A DNA stretch of 64,000 nt from Veillonella rogosae JCM 15642 (GTDB lineage: Bacteria > Bacillota > Negativicutes > Veillonellales > Veillonellaceae), in assembly GCF_002959775.1 (NCBI RefSeq), contig NZ_PPCX01000012.1, positions 1 to 64,000 of the forward strand, written 5' to 3'. How positions within the stretch are numbered: position 1 is the stretch's first letter; each line of letters begins with the position of its first letter. This document shows positions 16,148-25,005 of this stretch, in pieces. The notes beneath the pieces are model-generated. The model saw nothing but the letters and a program-made list of their open reading frames with translations, had not been told where the DNA came from and did not search any database. The position numbers were made by a program, and so were the translations under genes.

Positions 16148-16729
16148 CTATAATTTCGGTTCTACTTGTACGCCCCATTGTCGAAGTACATTAAGGACAC
16201 GGTCTTTTACCTCTGGTAAGGCCCGTTGAACAACCTCGCTTGGTTCAAAACCAATCTCAAGGGATTCTGGCTCTACACCAATGACTACAGCATCCTCTAG
16301 AGGCTCCTCTTGAATGGCGCGGATACGTAAAATATCTTGCATACCTACTTCATGCACAGAAATATGCTCAGTAAAATATTGCTCTAACTCTTTATGAAGG
16401 AACTCATAAACTGTTCCAGGCGGTTCTCCTCCATTAATTGCATCTACAAGAAGGATTTTCTTCATACCTCTCATATAGGTCAGTAATTCCATCCCCATAG
16501 TGCCACCATCTATAATGGTAATGGCAGGTGTAAAAGTAAAAGACTCTTTTAAGTCTTTTACAACATGTACTCCAAGCCCTTCATCGGTAAGTAATATATT
16601 CCCTACTCCAAGCAGAACAATTTCATTATTTCCATCATCATAAAGGCTACTTAAATCAATACGCGGACCCTCAGAGTCCGCGTATTGTTCCAAGCCACTG
16701 ATGAAGTCAGTACTTGTATCAGTCATCAT
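16148..16729 (-). CDS. hyaD: [NiFe] hydrogenase maturation protease
   Basis: An endopeptidase of the HyaD/HybD/HupD family that removes the C-terminal extension of the large subunit after nickel insertion. Characteristic elements in this 193-residue protein are LGVGNILLTDEGLGVHVV (nickel-sensing Glu in DEG), IDGGTMGMELL (second ligand Asp), DAINGGEPPGTV and SVHEVGMQDIL (ligand His). There are about 35 extra residues before the first strand, longer than E. coli HybD. The start overlaps the end of hyaC by 11 bp, so it is translationally coupled. Its substrate is the adjacent HyaB, which does have a cleavable tail. Confidence 0.92.
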   Translation of the reverse strand: MMTDTSTDFISGLEQYADSEGPRIDLSSLYDDGNNEIVLLGVGNILLTDEGLGVHVVKDLKESFTFTPAITIIDGGTMGMELLTYMRGMKKILLVDAINGGEPPGTVYEFLHKELEQYFTEHISVHEVGMQDILRIRAIQEEPLEDAVVIGVEPESLEIGFEPSEVVQRALPEVKDRVLNVLRQWGVQVEPKL

Positions 16730-17528
16730 TCTTTAATTCTCTTTCTTTTGGATCGTCAGGATTGCTTGGACGATACGTAGTGAAGGATGGTTTATCAATA
16801 CGTTCACCACGACGGCGTTTACCATTGAGGTCCTCAATATCAATTGGATCGTGAGCATAGTATTTCATACCAGAAACCATAGCTGATACCTCTCCAGATT
16901 CTTCCATAACGTCTTCTCGGAATGCCATGTACACATGCACAATTGTGAAGAACAAGAAGCCCCAAGCAATGTAGTGATGGATTATATGAATATTATATTC
17001 CCCACCAAATAGGCCAACTAAAGGAGACAAAAGAGTGCCTAAGAAGCCATTCGGATCGATCATAGCGTACATGGTAGCACCTGTAACGATTTCAAAGAAG
17101 AACATAATATATACCATCAAATAGGCCGTTCTCGCCAAAGAGTTACGAATCCAATGATGTTCATGTTTTTGAGGAATCATCAAATAGTGTAATGTAGTTT
17201 CTTTAAGACCATACCAATATCGTTTTTGGCTGAATTTAGGTAATAATCTATCACCACGATTAAAGAAACCCGCAGCAATACGGAAAATAAAGGAGAATGT
17301 TAAAATTGCCCCTGCACCGAAATGAATTCGGCGCATAGTCTCCATAGAAAACCAGCCATCAATTGCAAAGGTTGGCTCCGGATTACCTGTTATGGCAGCA
17401 AAACCTGGGTCACCAATATATAGACCAGTCCAGAATAAAGCTGTTACGCTAAGTACCATAGTCCAGTGGAAGATGCGCAGCCATAAACTAAATACGACAT
17501 ACGCCTTTTTGTCAGTATGTATTAACAT
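16719..17528 (-). CDS. hyaC: [NiFe] hydrogenase cytochrome b subunit
   Basis: A 269-residue membrane subunit that accepts electrons from the hydrogenase small subunit and passes them to the quinone pool. Four transmembrane helices are visible: about 18-36, 70-90, 132-152 and 185-205. Candidate heme ligands are the His in LRIFHWTMVL, RRIHFGAGAIL, the HIIHHYIAW cluster and IVHVYMAF. The C-terminus (about 220-269) is charged and cytosolic. It lies 14 bp downstream of hyaB and overlaps hyaD. The presence of this subunit indicates a respiratory, H2-consuming enzyme. Confidence 0.93.
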   Translation of the reverse strand: MLIHTDKKAYVVFSLWLRIFHWTMVLSVTALFWTGLYIGDPGFAAITGNPEPTFAIDGWFSMETMRRIHFGAGAILTFSFIFRIAAGFFNRGDRLLPKFSQKRYWYGLKETTLHYLMIPQKHEHHWIRNSLARTAYLMVYIMFFFEIVTGATMYAMIDPNGFLGTLLSPLVGLFGGEYNIHIIHHYIAWGFLFFTIVHVYMAFREDVMEESGEVSAMVSGMKYYAHDPIDIEDLNGKRRRGERIDKPSFTTYRPSNPDDPKERELKNDD

Positions 17529-17542
17529 AAGTCCACCACCCT

Positions 17543-19444
17543 TTATTTACACAATGCATCAGTATTGACGGAAACGATTTTTTCGCCTTTTTTATTGTAT
17601 AAATGGGTTGCACAGGCAAGACATGGGTCGAAGGAGTGAATAACCTTCAAAATCTCAAGTGGTTTATCTGCAATTTTTACTTTTGTATCAATCATGGAAT
17701 CTTCGTATGCACCATGTTCATTAGCTGCAGTCTTAGGACATGCATTCCATGTGGACGGTACGATACATTGATAGTTTGCAGAGCGACCATCTTTGATGTG
17801 GATCCAGTGACCCAAACCACCACGAGGCGCATCTACAAGGCCAACGCCTTTTGCATCTTTTTCCCATGTATTTGGTTCAAACTTAGTCATATCTGCTACT
17901 GCAGTATCACCATTTTTGATATTGGATACAAGTTTATTAAAGAAGTATTGGCTAATATTTGCTGCCACTTGTGCATCAAGACCACGACATGCTGTACGAC
18001 CTACCATAGTTGTCATCCATACATGTGCAGGTACGCCCAATACTTGGGACACTGTATCGATTTGACGAACAATCATAGCTTCTGCCCAAGTAGGTTCTTT
18101 AATAATACCTTGTTTTACTTTTGTATATACAACGATATATTTTGCTAATGGACCCACCTCTGCAGTTTTACCTTTGAAAGTTGGGGATTTAATCCAAGAG
18201 TATTTTTTATCTTCGTCAAGATACTCCCATTTCTCTTTAGTACCAGATTTAGGACCTGTGAATTTAGGATCTGTAACACCATCAATAGGATGAAGTGTTT
18301 TCGTACCATCTGGATATGTGAACCAAGAGTGATCAACCTCTTCACTAAGGTATTGAGGATCCATGAAGTCCTTACCTTCCAGTGGGATAAATGTAGCTTT
18401 ATCTACGCCTAATGCAAAGTTTTCTACTACACCATTAGAGCGAACGATACATTTTTTATGGTAGTCACCATCAGAAGTACCTGTATAAGTATCGTCAGGA
18501 TAGTCACCATAAGACATAACGCGTTTTTTCGCAAGACCACCGCCATCAATCATGCCTTTTTCTACGTACATTTTGCCGATAGCTAAAAGATCGGGTACAT
18601 AGAAGTTATCTACCAAGTCTTTAGCCAATGCAATAGATTGTTCCACTGCAGCAAGACGTTGCGTATTGATAGGCGCATTCATATCATTCATGGAGATAGC
18701 GCATGGCATACCACCAATGATGTAATGTGGATGAGGGTTTTTACCACCAAATACAACATGAGGAATTACGATATCACGTTGACGGTCAAGAATATTCAAA
18801 TAATGGGATACAGCCATCAAATGAACCTCAGGTGGTAATAAATTATAATCTGGATGATTCCACCATTGAGCAGAGAAAATACCTAATTGGCCAGATTCAA
18901 CAATTTTCTTAACCTTTTGTTGTACTGCTGTAAAATACGCAGTGGTTGCTTTAGGGAACTCCTTAGGATATGCAGAATCTTTAGATGCTGTTTCTGCCGG
19001 AGCTAAACCACTAATATTATAAGTAGCTAATACGTCATTTTGTAATTGCGCTGTTTTAGCTGGATCTGCACTAAGAGCCGCTACAGGGCTAACCCAGTCA
19101 AGAGCATGTAAGTGATAGAAATGCACGATATGGTCATGTACATCTAAACAGCTATGCATAATATTGCGGATATAGTTCGCATTCTTAGGAATCGTAATAC
19201 CTAATGCATCCTCTACAGCACGTAAAGATGCTAAAGCATGTGTTGTTGTACATACGCCACAAATACGTTGTACAAAGGCCCATAAATCACGAGGGTCACG
19301 GTTTTTTGCAACGAGCTCGATACCACGCCAAGCAGTACCAGAAGACAATGCGTCCTCTACCTTACCACTTGCTTCATCAACTTTTATTTCTACCCGTAAA
19401 TGACCTTCAATACGGGAAATCGGATCTACTACTACGCGTTTCAT
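17543..19444 (-). CDS. hyaB: [NiFe] hydrogenase large subunit
   Basis: The catalytic subunit of a group 1 uptake hydrogenase (H2 to protons and electrons) carries the Ni-Fe(CN)2CO centre. The N-terminal ligand motif RICGVCTTTHALA (about 62-74) and the C-terminal DPCLACATH provide the four cysteines. A 19-residue extension follows the last His (LYNKKGEKIVSVNTDALCK), the part cut off by HyaD. At 633 residues it is somewhat longer than E. coli HyaB, with extra residues around 310-420. The ATG overlaps the hyaA stop (TAATG). HypA-F maturation proteins are needed but are not in this window. Confidence 0.97.
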   Translation of the reverse strand: MKRVVVDPISRIEGHLRVEIKVDEASGKVEDALSSGTAWRGIELVAKNRDPRDLWAFVQRICGVCTTTHALASLRAVEDALGITIPKNANYIRNIMHSCLDVHDHIVHFYHLHALDWVSPVAALSADPAKTAQLQNDVLATYNISGLAPAETASKDSAYPKEFPKATTAYFTAVQQKVKKIVESGQLGIFSAQWWNHPDYNLLPPEVHLMAVSHYLNILDRQRDIVIPHVVFGGKNPHPHYIIGGMPCAISMNDMNAPINTQRLAAVEQSIALAKDLVDNFYVPDLLAIGKMYVEKGMIDGGGLAKKRVMSYGDYPDDTYTGTSDGDYHKKCIVRSNGVVENFALGVDKATFIPLEGKDFMDPQYLSEEVDHSWFTYPDGTKTLHPIDGVTDPKFTGPKSGTKEKWEYLDEDKKYSWIKSPTFKGKTAEVGPLAKYIVVYTKVKQGIIKEPTWAEAMIVRQIDTVSQVLGVPAHVWMTTMVGRTACRGLDAQVAANISQYFFNKLVSNIKNGDTAVADMTKFEPNTWEKDAKGVGLVDAPRGGLGHWIHIKDGRSANYQCIVPSTWNACPKTAANEHGAYEDSMIDTKVKIADKPLEILKVIHSFDPCLACATHLYNKKGEKIVSVNTDALCK

Positions 19445-20583
19445 TAGTGACCTCCTCCATTATTATGCTTCATTTCATCCCATAAACCTTGTTCTTTCAA
19501 GCGTTTTTCCTCTTGAATATCAAGATATTTATTGCGAATAAGGGTTGCAGCACCATGAGCAATAACCGCTGTAGTAGCGCCAACAGCAGCTACAGTACCA
19601 ATTGTATCAGCAGTTGTAATGGTATTCGCTAATGGAATGTCAGGTAAGCGTTTATAGAATACGTCATTATCCCAGAAGCCCTTTTCAGAGCAACCAATAC
19701 AGCCGTGACCGGATTGAATTGGATAGGACAAACCATTCCACCAACGCAAGTTACCACAAGAATTATATGTTTGAGGTCCACGACAACCTACTTTGTACAA
19801 GCACCAACCAGATTTGGATGCATCATCGTCAAATTTTTCAACGAATAGACCTGAGTCAAAGAAGGCACGACGGTAGCAAGTATCGTGAATACGATTGCCA
19901 TAAAATTGTTTAGGACGACCTTGTGCATCAAGAGGTGGAATTTGACCGAACAATGCATAGTGCATTACTACACCAGTCATAACCTCTGGAATCGGAGGAC
20001 AGCCAGGAACTTTAATAATTGGTTTACCAGATACAACAGAAGATACAGATACTGTGTTTGTTGGATTTGGTTTAGCCGCTTGAATACCACCCCAAGAAGC
20101 ACAAGAACCATATTCGATGATCGCTGCAGCCCCTTTAGCCGCTTCTAACAAGGATTGTTTAAATGTACGACCACCTACAGTGCAGTAAACACCATCTTCG
20201 TCAAGTGGCACGCCACCTTCAACCGCCAAGATATATTTACCAGCTTTTTCTTTGATGATTTTTTCTAGATGTTCCTCTAACGGTGCACCAGAGGCAGCAG
20301 ACAAAGTATCATCATATTCAAGAGAAATCATGTTCAAAATAACATCAGAGGTAAATGGAGAGGATGAACGGATAAAAGATTCACTACAACCAGTACATTC
20401 ATGACCATGTAACCAAATTACCGTAGGCAATTCAGTTGTTTCAGCAGCCTTAACAACGGTGTCTAACATCGTTGGTGGTAGACCTAAAATGGCGGTGAGT
20501 GCTACACAGGATTTCATAAATGTGCGTCGACTCAAACGGCGCTCTTGGAAGAGTGTCCATAGACTGTTTACACGATTCTTCAC
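19444..20583 (-). CDS. hyaA: [NiFe] hydrogenase small subunit with Tat signal
   Basis: The electron-transfer subunit with three Fe-S clusters, 379 residues. A twin-arginine signal (LSRRTFMKSCVALTAILGL, about 16-34) exports the folded dimer. The proximal cluster region reads HGHECTGCSESFIR and YGSCASWGG, with Gly at both positions that are Cys in oxygen-tolerant enzymes. The distal and medial clusters lie in RIHDTCYRRAFFDSG, GWCLYKVGCRGP and GHGCIGCSEKGFWD. A C-terminal helix (TIGTVAAVGATTAVIAHGAATLI) anchors it to the membrane. The start is the GTG at 20583, which has AAGGAGG nine bases upstream; the longer ORF (to 20661) has no ribosome binding site. First gene of the hya operon. Confidence 0.95.
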   Translation of the reverse strand: MKNRVNSLWTLFQERRLSRRTFMKSCVALTAILGLPPTMLDTVVKAAETTELPTVIWLHGHECTGCSESFIRSSSPFTSDVILNMISLEYDDTLSAASGAPLEEHLEKIIKEKAGKYILAVEGGVPLDEDGVYCTVGGRTFKQSLLEAAKGAAAIIEYGSCASWGGIQAAKPNPTNTVSVSSVVSGKPIIKVPGCPPIPEVMTGVVMHYALFGQIPPLDAQGRPKQFYGNRIHDTCYRRAFFDSGLFVEKFDDDASKSGWCLYKVGCRGPQTYNSCGNLRWWNGLSYPIQSGHGCIGCSEKGFWDNDVFYKRLPDIPLANTITTADTIGTVAAVGATTAVIAHGAATLIRNKYLDIQEEKRLKEQGLWDEMKHNNGGGH

Positions 20584-20703
20584 GGAATATAGCCTCCTTA
20601 CAACAACTTTGCGCAATATATGTATATTACTTAATAAACTACAACGATATGATAGAATCATTTTTATAAGCTTAATTTATCAGACGATAAAGTTAAAAAT
20701 ACA

Positions 20704-20715
20704 TGATAACAATCA
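20704..20715 (-). promoter_or_regulatory. FNR/CRP-like palindrome in the hya leader
   Basis: The minus strand reads TGATTGTTATCA, matching the TGAT-N4-ATCA core of an FNR-type site (consensus TTGAT-N4-ATCAA) but not its outermost bases. It lies roughly 10-20 bp downstream of the predicted start of the hya transcript. Found by eye in AT-rich DNA, so chance is possible. Confidence 0.35.
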
Positions 20716-20730
20716 CATTCTTATTACTTT

Positions 20731-20739
20731 ATTATAACA
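20731..20739 (-). promoter_or_regulatory. Extended -10 promoter of the hydrogenase operon
   Basis: The minus strand carries TGTTATAAT, an extended -10. It would give a 5' leader of about 140 nt before the hyaA GTG. No clear -35 hexamer. Confidence 0.5.
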
Positions 20740-20771
20740 CTTTATAAAACTAATAACTATAGAATTTAAGC

Positions 20772-20813
20772 AAAAAAGCTGTATATAAGAGGTAATTTCT
20801 CTTATATACAGCT
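20772..20813 (-). terminator. Terminator of trxA
   Basis: A perfect 15-bp stem (20777-20791 with 20799-20813) with a 7-nt loop runs into T6 on the minus strand. It lies about 40 bp after the trxA stop and insulates the hya operon from trxA. Confidence 0.92.
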
Positions 20814-20854
20814 CTGTATGCTATGTTTTTGTAATTTTTAACAGTTATTAGCTG

Positions 20855-21184
20855 TTACATGATTTCCTTAATTAGGGCCTCAAGCACGTCAGCTTTTTTG
20901 TAACCTACAAGGGAATCAAGCATTTTGCCATCACGGAAGAATACCATGGATGGAATGCCATCGATGTCTTCTTTCAACAAAACGCCACGAAGGTTTTTAT
21001 CTTCTGCATCAACACTGAAGAATTCTACTTGCCCTTCGAAGCGTTCTGCTACTGCTTCTACCTCTGGACGCATAACAGTGCAAGGTTCGCACCAAGCAGC
21101 CCAAAAATCAACAATAGCTAAACCTTTAGAGCCAAGTACTTTTTCATCAAATTCTTGTACACTAGTAATCGCTGTAATTGCCAT
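20855..21184 (-). CDS. trxA: Thioredoxin with CEPC active site
   Basis: A 109-residue thioredoxin-fold disulfide reductase, cytosolic. The active site is WAAWCEPCTVMRPE (about 28-41), so the dipeptide between the cysteines is Glu-Pro rather than the usual Gly-Pro. The cis-proline region is GIPSMVFFRDGKMLDSLVGY, as in normal thioredoxins. The Glu may raise or shift the redox potential, which is an inference. ATG start with an AGGAG ribosome binding site. It is a single gene between rnpB and the hydrogenase operon, with a strong terminator. Confidence 0.9.
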   Translation of the reverse strand: MAITAITSVQEFDEKVLGSKGLAIVDFWAAWCEPCTVMRPEVEAVAERFEGQVEFFSVDAEDKNLRGVLLKEDIDGIPSMVFFRDGKMLDSLVGYKKADVLEALIKEIM

Positions 21185-21245
21185 GAAGTTCTCCTAACAA
21201 AGATCTACAATCTTATATACTACTATAAATTATATCCTAAATATG

Positions 21246-21598
21246 GAAGCAAGCAATCAATAAGCCGAGTTCTGTTCCGCTTGCGCGGTGACGATTATCT
21301 TTCTAGGCGTACAGTCGCCTGCACGCTCGAGCGACACAACCCGGAAGGTAGGCGGGACCACCCTTAACCCTTCCCTATTCGGTCTTGCTCCGGATGGGGT
21401 TTACCGAGCCAGCCTGTTACCAGACTGCTGGTGAGCTCTTACCTCACCTTTCCACCCTTACCACTGACGTGGCGGTTTCCTTTTCTATGGCACTTTCCCT
21501 AAGGTCACCCTCGCCAGACGTTATCTGGCATCCTGCCCTATGGAGCTCGGACTTTCCTCGAGTCCTATGGACTCGCAACCGTCTTTCATACTTGCTTC
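21246..21598 (-). ncRNA. rnpB: RNase P RNA, bacterial class A
   Basis: The catalytic RNA of RNase P, which matures tRNA 5' ends. On the minus strand the conserved elements appear in order: GAGGAAAGTCCGAGCTCC near the 5' end, then AGTGCCATAGAAA. Mid-molecule is GGGTGGAAAGGTGAGGTAAG, followed by GGCTCGGTAAACCCC, and finally ACAGAACTCGGCTTAT near the 3' end. The P1 helix is formed by GAAGCAAG (complement of 21591-21598) and CTTGCTTC (complement of 21246-21253), which I used to set the ends (about 353 nt). The layout fits class A, not the Bacillus-type class B. Confidence 0.96.
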
Positions 21599-21645
21599 AA
21601 TTCAGTTTATCATAGCTAAGCTATTTGTTGCAAGAAAATGCAACA

Positions 21646-22749
21646 TTATAAAAAGAAGAAATCATTTTGCTCTGTGAAAGCTTGAACAGGAATAGAAAGA
21701 CCTGTTCCGATTAAATAATCTCGCAAACCATCAGCTACAATAGATTCTGTACCAAAATGCCCTGCATCAACTACAAGGAGTCCTAACTCCTTAGCCATTT
21801 GGGCCTCATGATACTTCACATCACCTGTAATATATGCATCCACATGCAAACGAGCTGCATCTTTAATAAATTCAGCACCAGCTCCGGAGCATAACGCAAT
21901 AGATTGAATCTCCCTAGGTGCAATACCTGCAAAGCGAATATTTGCCAATGGTAAAGCTTCTTGTACCCATTCACGGAATGTATCTAAATTTAATGCATTT
22001 GGCAAGCGGCCAACTCTACCTAAATACTGAGTAGATGCTGTAGGAGATACTAAGGACACCACTTCATAAGCCACTTCTTCATAAGGATGTGCTGCTTTCA
22101 TAGACTCAATCACTTGGCTTAAATGAGTACCATCAACGATAGCATTCACTTGTACCTCAGGTGCCACCGTTAAAACACCTGCTTCACCGATGACAGGATG
22201 AGACGCTTCATTACCGATGAAGCGGCCTTCACCGTGAAGACTAAAGCTACAGTGCTCATAGTTGCCAATTTTTCCTGCCCCTGCGGCCCCCATAGCATGA
22301 CGAACCGCATCAGCAGAGCTTTCAGGTACAAAGGTAGTCACCTTATATAGCACTTCTTCACCAGTTTTAACAAAACCTTTTATGTCAATAAGACCTAATT
22401 GATTTGCCAACATATCATTAAGACCACCTGGTGCGATATCGAGATTTGTATGAGCACTATAAACAGCAATCTTATGCTGAATCAACTGATTAATCATACG
22501 ACCTTGCACCGTATCGCATGATAACTGTTTTAAACCTTTAAAGATTAATGGGTGGTGGCTAACAATCATATTGTAGTTATGTTCAATAGCATAGGCTATA
22601 GCTTCCTCTGTAACATCTAAGGTCGTTAATACACCTGTGACCACTGTATTACGATCACCTACCATAAGACCTACATTATCCCATGATTCAGCATAGGAAC
22701 GCGGTGCTAATTGTTCCATCAATGAAATAACATGTTGAACCGTTGTCAT
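21646..22749 (-). CDS. Nif3-like dinuclear metal-centre protein (YqfO family)
   Basis: A 367-residue protein of the NIF3/DUF34 family, long considered GTP cyclohydrolase I type 2-like but with no firmly established reaction. The N-terminal metal-binding part has YNMIVSHHPLIFKGLKQL (paired His) and NLDIAPGGLNDMLA. A central PII-like insertion (about 130-230) and the C-terminal VVDAGHFGTESIVADGL complete the two-metal site. Its neighbour trmK, 15 bp upstream, is the usual partner in Firmicutes. The ATG at 22749 has GGAA about nine bases upstream; a GTG three codons earlier is too close to it. Confidence 0.9.
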   Translation of the reverse strand: MTTVQHVISLMEQLAPRSYAESWDNVGLMVGDRNTVVTGVLTTLDVTEEAIAYAIEHNYNMIVSHHPLIFKGLKQLSCDTVQGRMINQLIQHKIAVYSAHTNLDIAPGGLNDMLANQLGLIDIKGFVKTGEEVLYKVTTFVPESSADAVRHAMGAAGAGKIGNYEHCSFSLHGEGRFIGNEASHPVIGEAGVLTVAPEVQVNAIVDGTHLSQVIESMKAAHPYEEVAYEVVSLVSPTASTQYLGRVGRLPNALNLDTFREWVQEALPLANIRFAGIAPREIQSIALCSGAGAEFIKDAARLHVDAYITGDVKYHEAQMAKELGLLVVDAGHFGTESIVADGLRDYLIGTGLSIPVQAFTEQNDFFFL

Positions 22750-22764
22750 ATAACTCACTTCCTT

Positions 22765-23496
22765 TTATCTATTTTCTAAAAGACTACAAAGAAATGCCAC
22801 TTCAGCATCTAATTCCTTATATTTATCGGTATGACTCAATTTATCAGTCATACCATCTAGTGCACATTGGCGTTGGTAAATCAAATAGTCAATGTATTTC
22901 TTCCAAAGAGGTGGACGTTCCTGTTCAAGAAGAGCCCCCACAGACCACAATAAGGATTCTTCAGGTAATGCGGCATACACATTTTCTTGAATTGGTGTAC
23001 CAGTATACTTTTCTACACAATCTTCGCGAATCGCTAAAAATGCAGTATATAATTTACCTGCATCTTCAACGATAATTTCAAGAACGATAACATAGCCCTT
23101 TTGCACCATATACTGACGCAATTCTTTTTGCCCATTTTGTGGTTGTAACACGTAGAACTCTAATGGTTCAGGTCCTGCGTCTACAATATCGCGCATCAAA
23201 AAGCCGCCCATACCACAGCAGATGGCACCATTTAGCTCGCCTTTCTCCGTTACCTTTAGACCATCCCCTAAACGGCAATCTACCTTAGACTCAAGCCCAC
23301 GGGACTTAACATATTCTTTTGCTGACTCTAACGGTCCTTTATGCACATCTCCAGCGATGACAAATTCAGCACGACCACGATTAATGAGTTCTACTGCTAA
23401 GTAGCCATGATCAGTACCGATATCTGCAATAGCATGAGCCTTTGGCACGATTGAAAACACCGCTTCTAAGCGGTCCATCATAGGTCTAGGTTCCAT
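22765..23496 (-). CDS. trmK: tRNA (adenine-22-N1)-methyltransferase
   Basis: A 243-residue SAM-dependent enzyme of the TrmK family that forms m1A22 in tRNA. The first motif IADIGTDHGYLAVELI (about 23-38) binds SAM. VIAGDVHKGPLESA, RLGDGLKV and ICCGMGGFLMRDIV are the characteristic later motifs (GMGG loop), followed by LQPQNGQKELRQYM. The C-terminus (about 160-243) is helical, as in the B. subtilis enzyme. It precedes the Nif3-like gene, as in other Firmicutes. ATG with a GAGGA ribosome binding site. Confidence 0.92.
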   Translation of the reverse strand: MEPRPMMDRLEAVFSIVPKAHAIADIGTDHGYLAVELINRGRAEFVIAGDVHKGPLESAKEYVKSRGLESKVDCRLGDGLKVTEKGELNGAICCGMGGFLMRDIVDAGPEPLEFYVLQPQNGQKELRQYMVQKGYVIVLEIIVEDAGKLYTAFLAIREDCVEKYTGTPIQENVYAALPEESLLWSVGALLEQERPPLWKKYIDYLIYQRQCALDGMTDKLSHTDKYKELDAEVAFLCSLLENR

Positions 23497-23567
23497 AATA
23501 TCCTCTACTATTAGTATATAAAAATAACCGCCCTTGAATTCTCAAGGACGGTAGATATCAACATAAT

Positions 23568-23642
23568 TGGTGGGCCCACCTGGGTTCGAACCAGGGACCG
23601 ACCGGTTATGAGCCGGTTGCTCTACCCCTGAGCTATAGGCCC
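23568..23642 (-). tRNA. tRNA with CAT anticodon, probably tRNA-Ile2 (k2C34) rather than tRNA-Met
   Basis: A 75-nt cloverleaf including encoded CCA. The acceptor arm is GGGCCTA with TGGGCCC, D-arm GCTCAGGGGTAGAGC, anticodon arm ACCGG-CTCATAA-CCGGT and T-arm CCTGG-TTCGAAC-CCAGG. The anticodon CAT is at 23608-23610. It is not the initiator: pair 1-72 is normal and the anticodon stem lacks three G-C pairs next to the loop. C4-G69 and C5-G68, plus the CGGCTCATAACCG loop region, resemble known lysidine-modified Ile2 tRNAs more than elongator Met. Identity is thus likely but not certain. Confidence 0.93.
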
Positions 23643-23756
23643 ACAGTTAGTTTCTAGCTTATTAATTATACCGAATAGGCTAGTACTAAGTCAAGGTACA
23701 CCGTATTTCTATGACTGTTTCATGATCATAAAACGATGAATCATATCTTTATTTTA

Positions 23757-23806
23757 ACACAAAAGGGCTGTAACACAGTGCTAGAGAACACTGCATTACA
23801 ACCCTT
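23757..23806 (-). terminator. Terminator of dnaG-rpoD
   Basis: An 18-bp stem with G-U pairs (23763-23780 with 23789-23806) and an 8-nt loop is followed by TTGTGTTAAAAT on the minus strand. It starts 15 bp after the rpoD stop. Confidence 0.8.
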
Positions 23807-23821
23807 CCGAGATTCTTTATC

Positions 23822-24982
23822 TTATAAGAAGTCTTTGATTTTATCGCGTTTACCGCGGTTACGCAATTTAGTAAGTGCCTTACCTTCGATTTGGCGGATA
23901 CGTTCACGCGTAACATTGAAGTGTTGACCCACTTCTTCTAATGTACGAGGTTTACCATCCTTCAAACCAAAGCGCAAGATCAATACTTGTTGCTCACGAT
24001 CAGTTAAGCATGTAAATACATCTTCAATTTGCTCTTGCAACAAGATATAACTAGCTGCATCATCTGGAGCAATTGCGTCTTGGTCTTCGATGAAGTCCCC
24101 TAAATGGGAATCTTCTTCTTCACCAATTGGAGTTTCCAAGGATACTGGCTCTTGTGCAATTTTTTGGATTTCACGCACACGCTCTACAGTAATCCCCATG
24201 CCTTCCGCAATTTCCTCAGGCAATGGTTCGCGACCTTTATCTTGCAACAACTGACGAGAAATACGAATCAATTTATTAATCGTTTCTACCATATGTACAG
24301 GAATACGAATCGTACGAGCTTGGTCCGCAATAGCACGCGTAATCGCTTGACGAATCCACCATGTAGCATATGTGGAGAATTTGTAACCTTTTGTATAGTC
24401 GAATTTATCAACCGCTTTAATCAGACCAAGGTTACCTTCTTGAATCAAATCCAAGAATAACATACCACGACCTACATAGCGTTTCGCGATACTGACAACT
24501 AAGCGCAAGTTAGCATCTACCAATTTTTTCTTAGCCTTTTTGGCAAGTTGAATATCTTTATATGTAGCATCTTCTGCTGCGCCAGCTTCAATTTGCTTTG
24601 CTAAAACGATTTCTTCGTCCGCAGAAAGCAAAGGAACACGACCAATTTCTTTGAGGTACATACGCACTGGGTCATCGATATTAACACCAGAGTCTACGCT
24701 TAAGTCGATGGAGATATTCTTCTCACTAACAACCTCTTCAGCATCTTCTTCTGGCTCGATTGGATGTTCTTCTACATCTTCTGCATCAATGTCAGCTACA
24801 ACCTCAATATTTAATTTACCTAACGTAGTATAAATGTCATCTAATTGTTCTGCAGTGAGTTCCGCCTGCTCATGAAGAGCATCTGAAATCTCGGATTGTG
24901 TCAACACACCGGTCTTACGGCCTTTTTCAAGAAGTTGTTCCACAATCTCCTCTATTTGACTTTTTTGTACTTTCTTAGCCAC
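23822..24982 (-). CDS. rpoD: Primary RNA polymerase sigma factor (sigma-70)
   Basis: The housekeeping sigma factor, 386 residues, without the large non-conserved insertion of E. coli RpoD. Region 1.1 is at about 5-65, followed by an acidic linker. Region 1.2 ([20 protein letters not shown], about 103) and region 2 ([45 protein letters not shown]) come next. Region 3 starts at [11 protein letters not shown], and region 4 has the helix-turn-helix [19 protein letters not shown] near residue 350. It lies 23 bp downstream of dnaG, the classic macromolecular-synthesis operon order, and has a strong terminator. Confidence 0.97.
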   Translation of the reverse strand: MAKKVQKSQIEEIVEQLLEKGRKTGVLTQSEISDALHEQAELTAEQLDDIYTTLGKLNIEVVADIDAEDVEEHPIEPEEDAEEVVSEKNISIDLSVDSGVNIDDPVRMYLKEIGRVPLLSADEEIVLAKQIEAGAAEDATYKDIQLAKKAKKKLVDANLRLVVSIAKRYVGRGMLFLDLIQEGNLGLIKAVDKFDYTKGYKFSTYATWWIRQAITRAIADQARTIRIPVHMVETINKLIRISRQLLQDKGREPLPEEIAEGMGITVERVREIQKIAQEPVSLETPIGEEEDSHLGDFIEDQDAIAPDDAASYILLQEQIEDVFTCLTDREQQVLILRFGLKDGKPRTLEEVGQHFNVTRERIRQIEGKALTKLRNRGKRDKIKDFL

Positions 24983-25005
24983 AGCGCTCTCCTTTATAGT
25001 ATTGT

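Noticed and set aside
21627-21644. GTTGCA/TGCAAC hairpin after the Nif3-like gene as a terminator
   Set aside because: Only six base pairs and no T run on the minus strand; it may overlap the rnpB promoter region.
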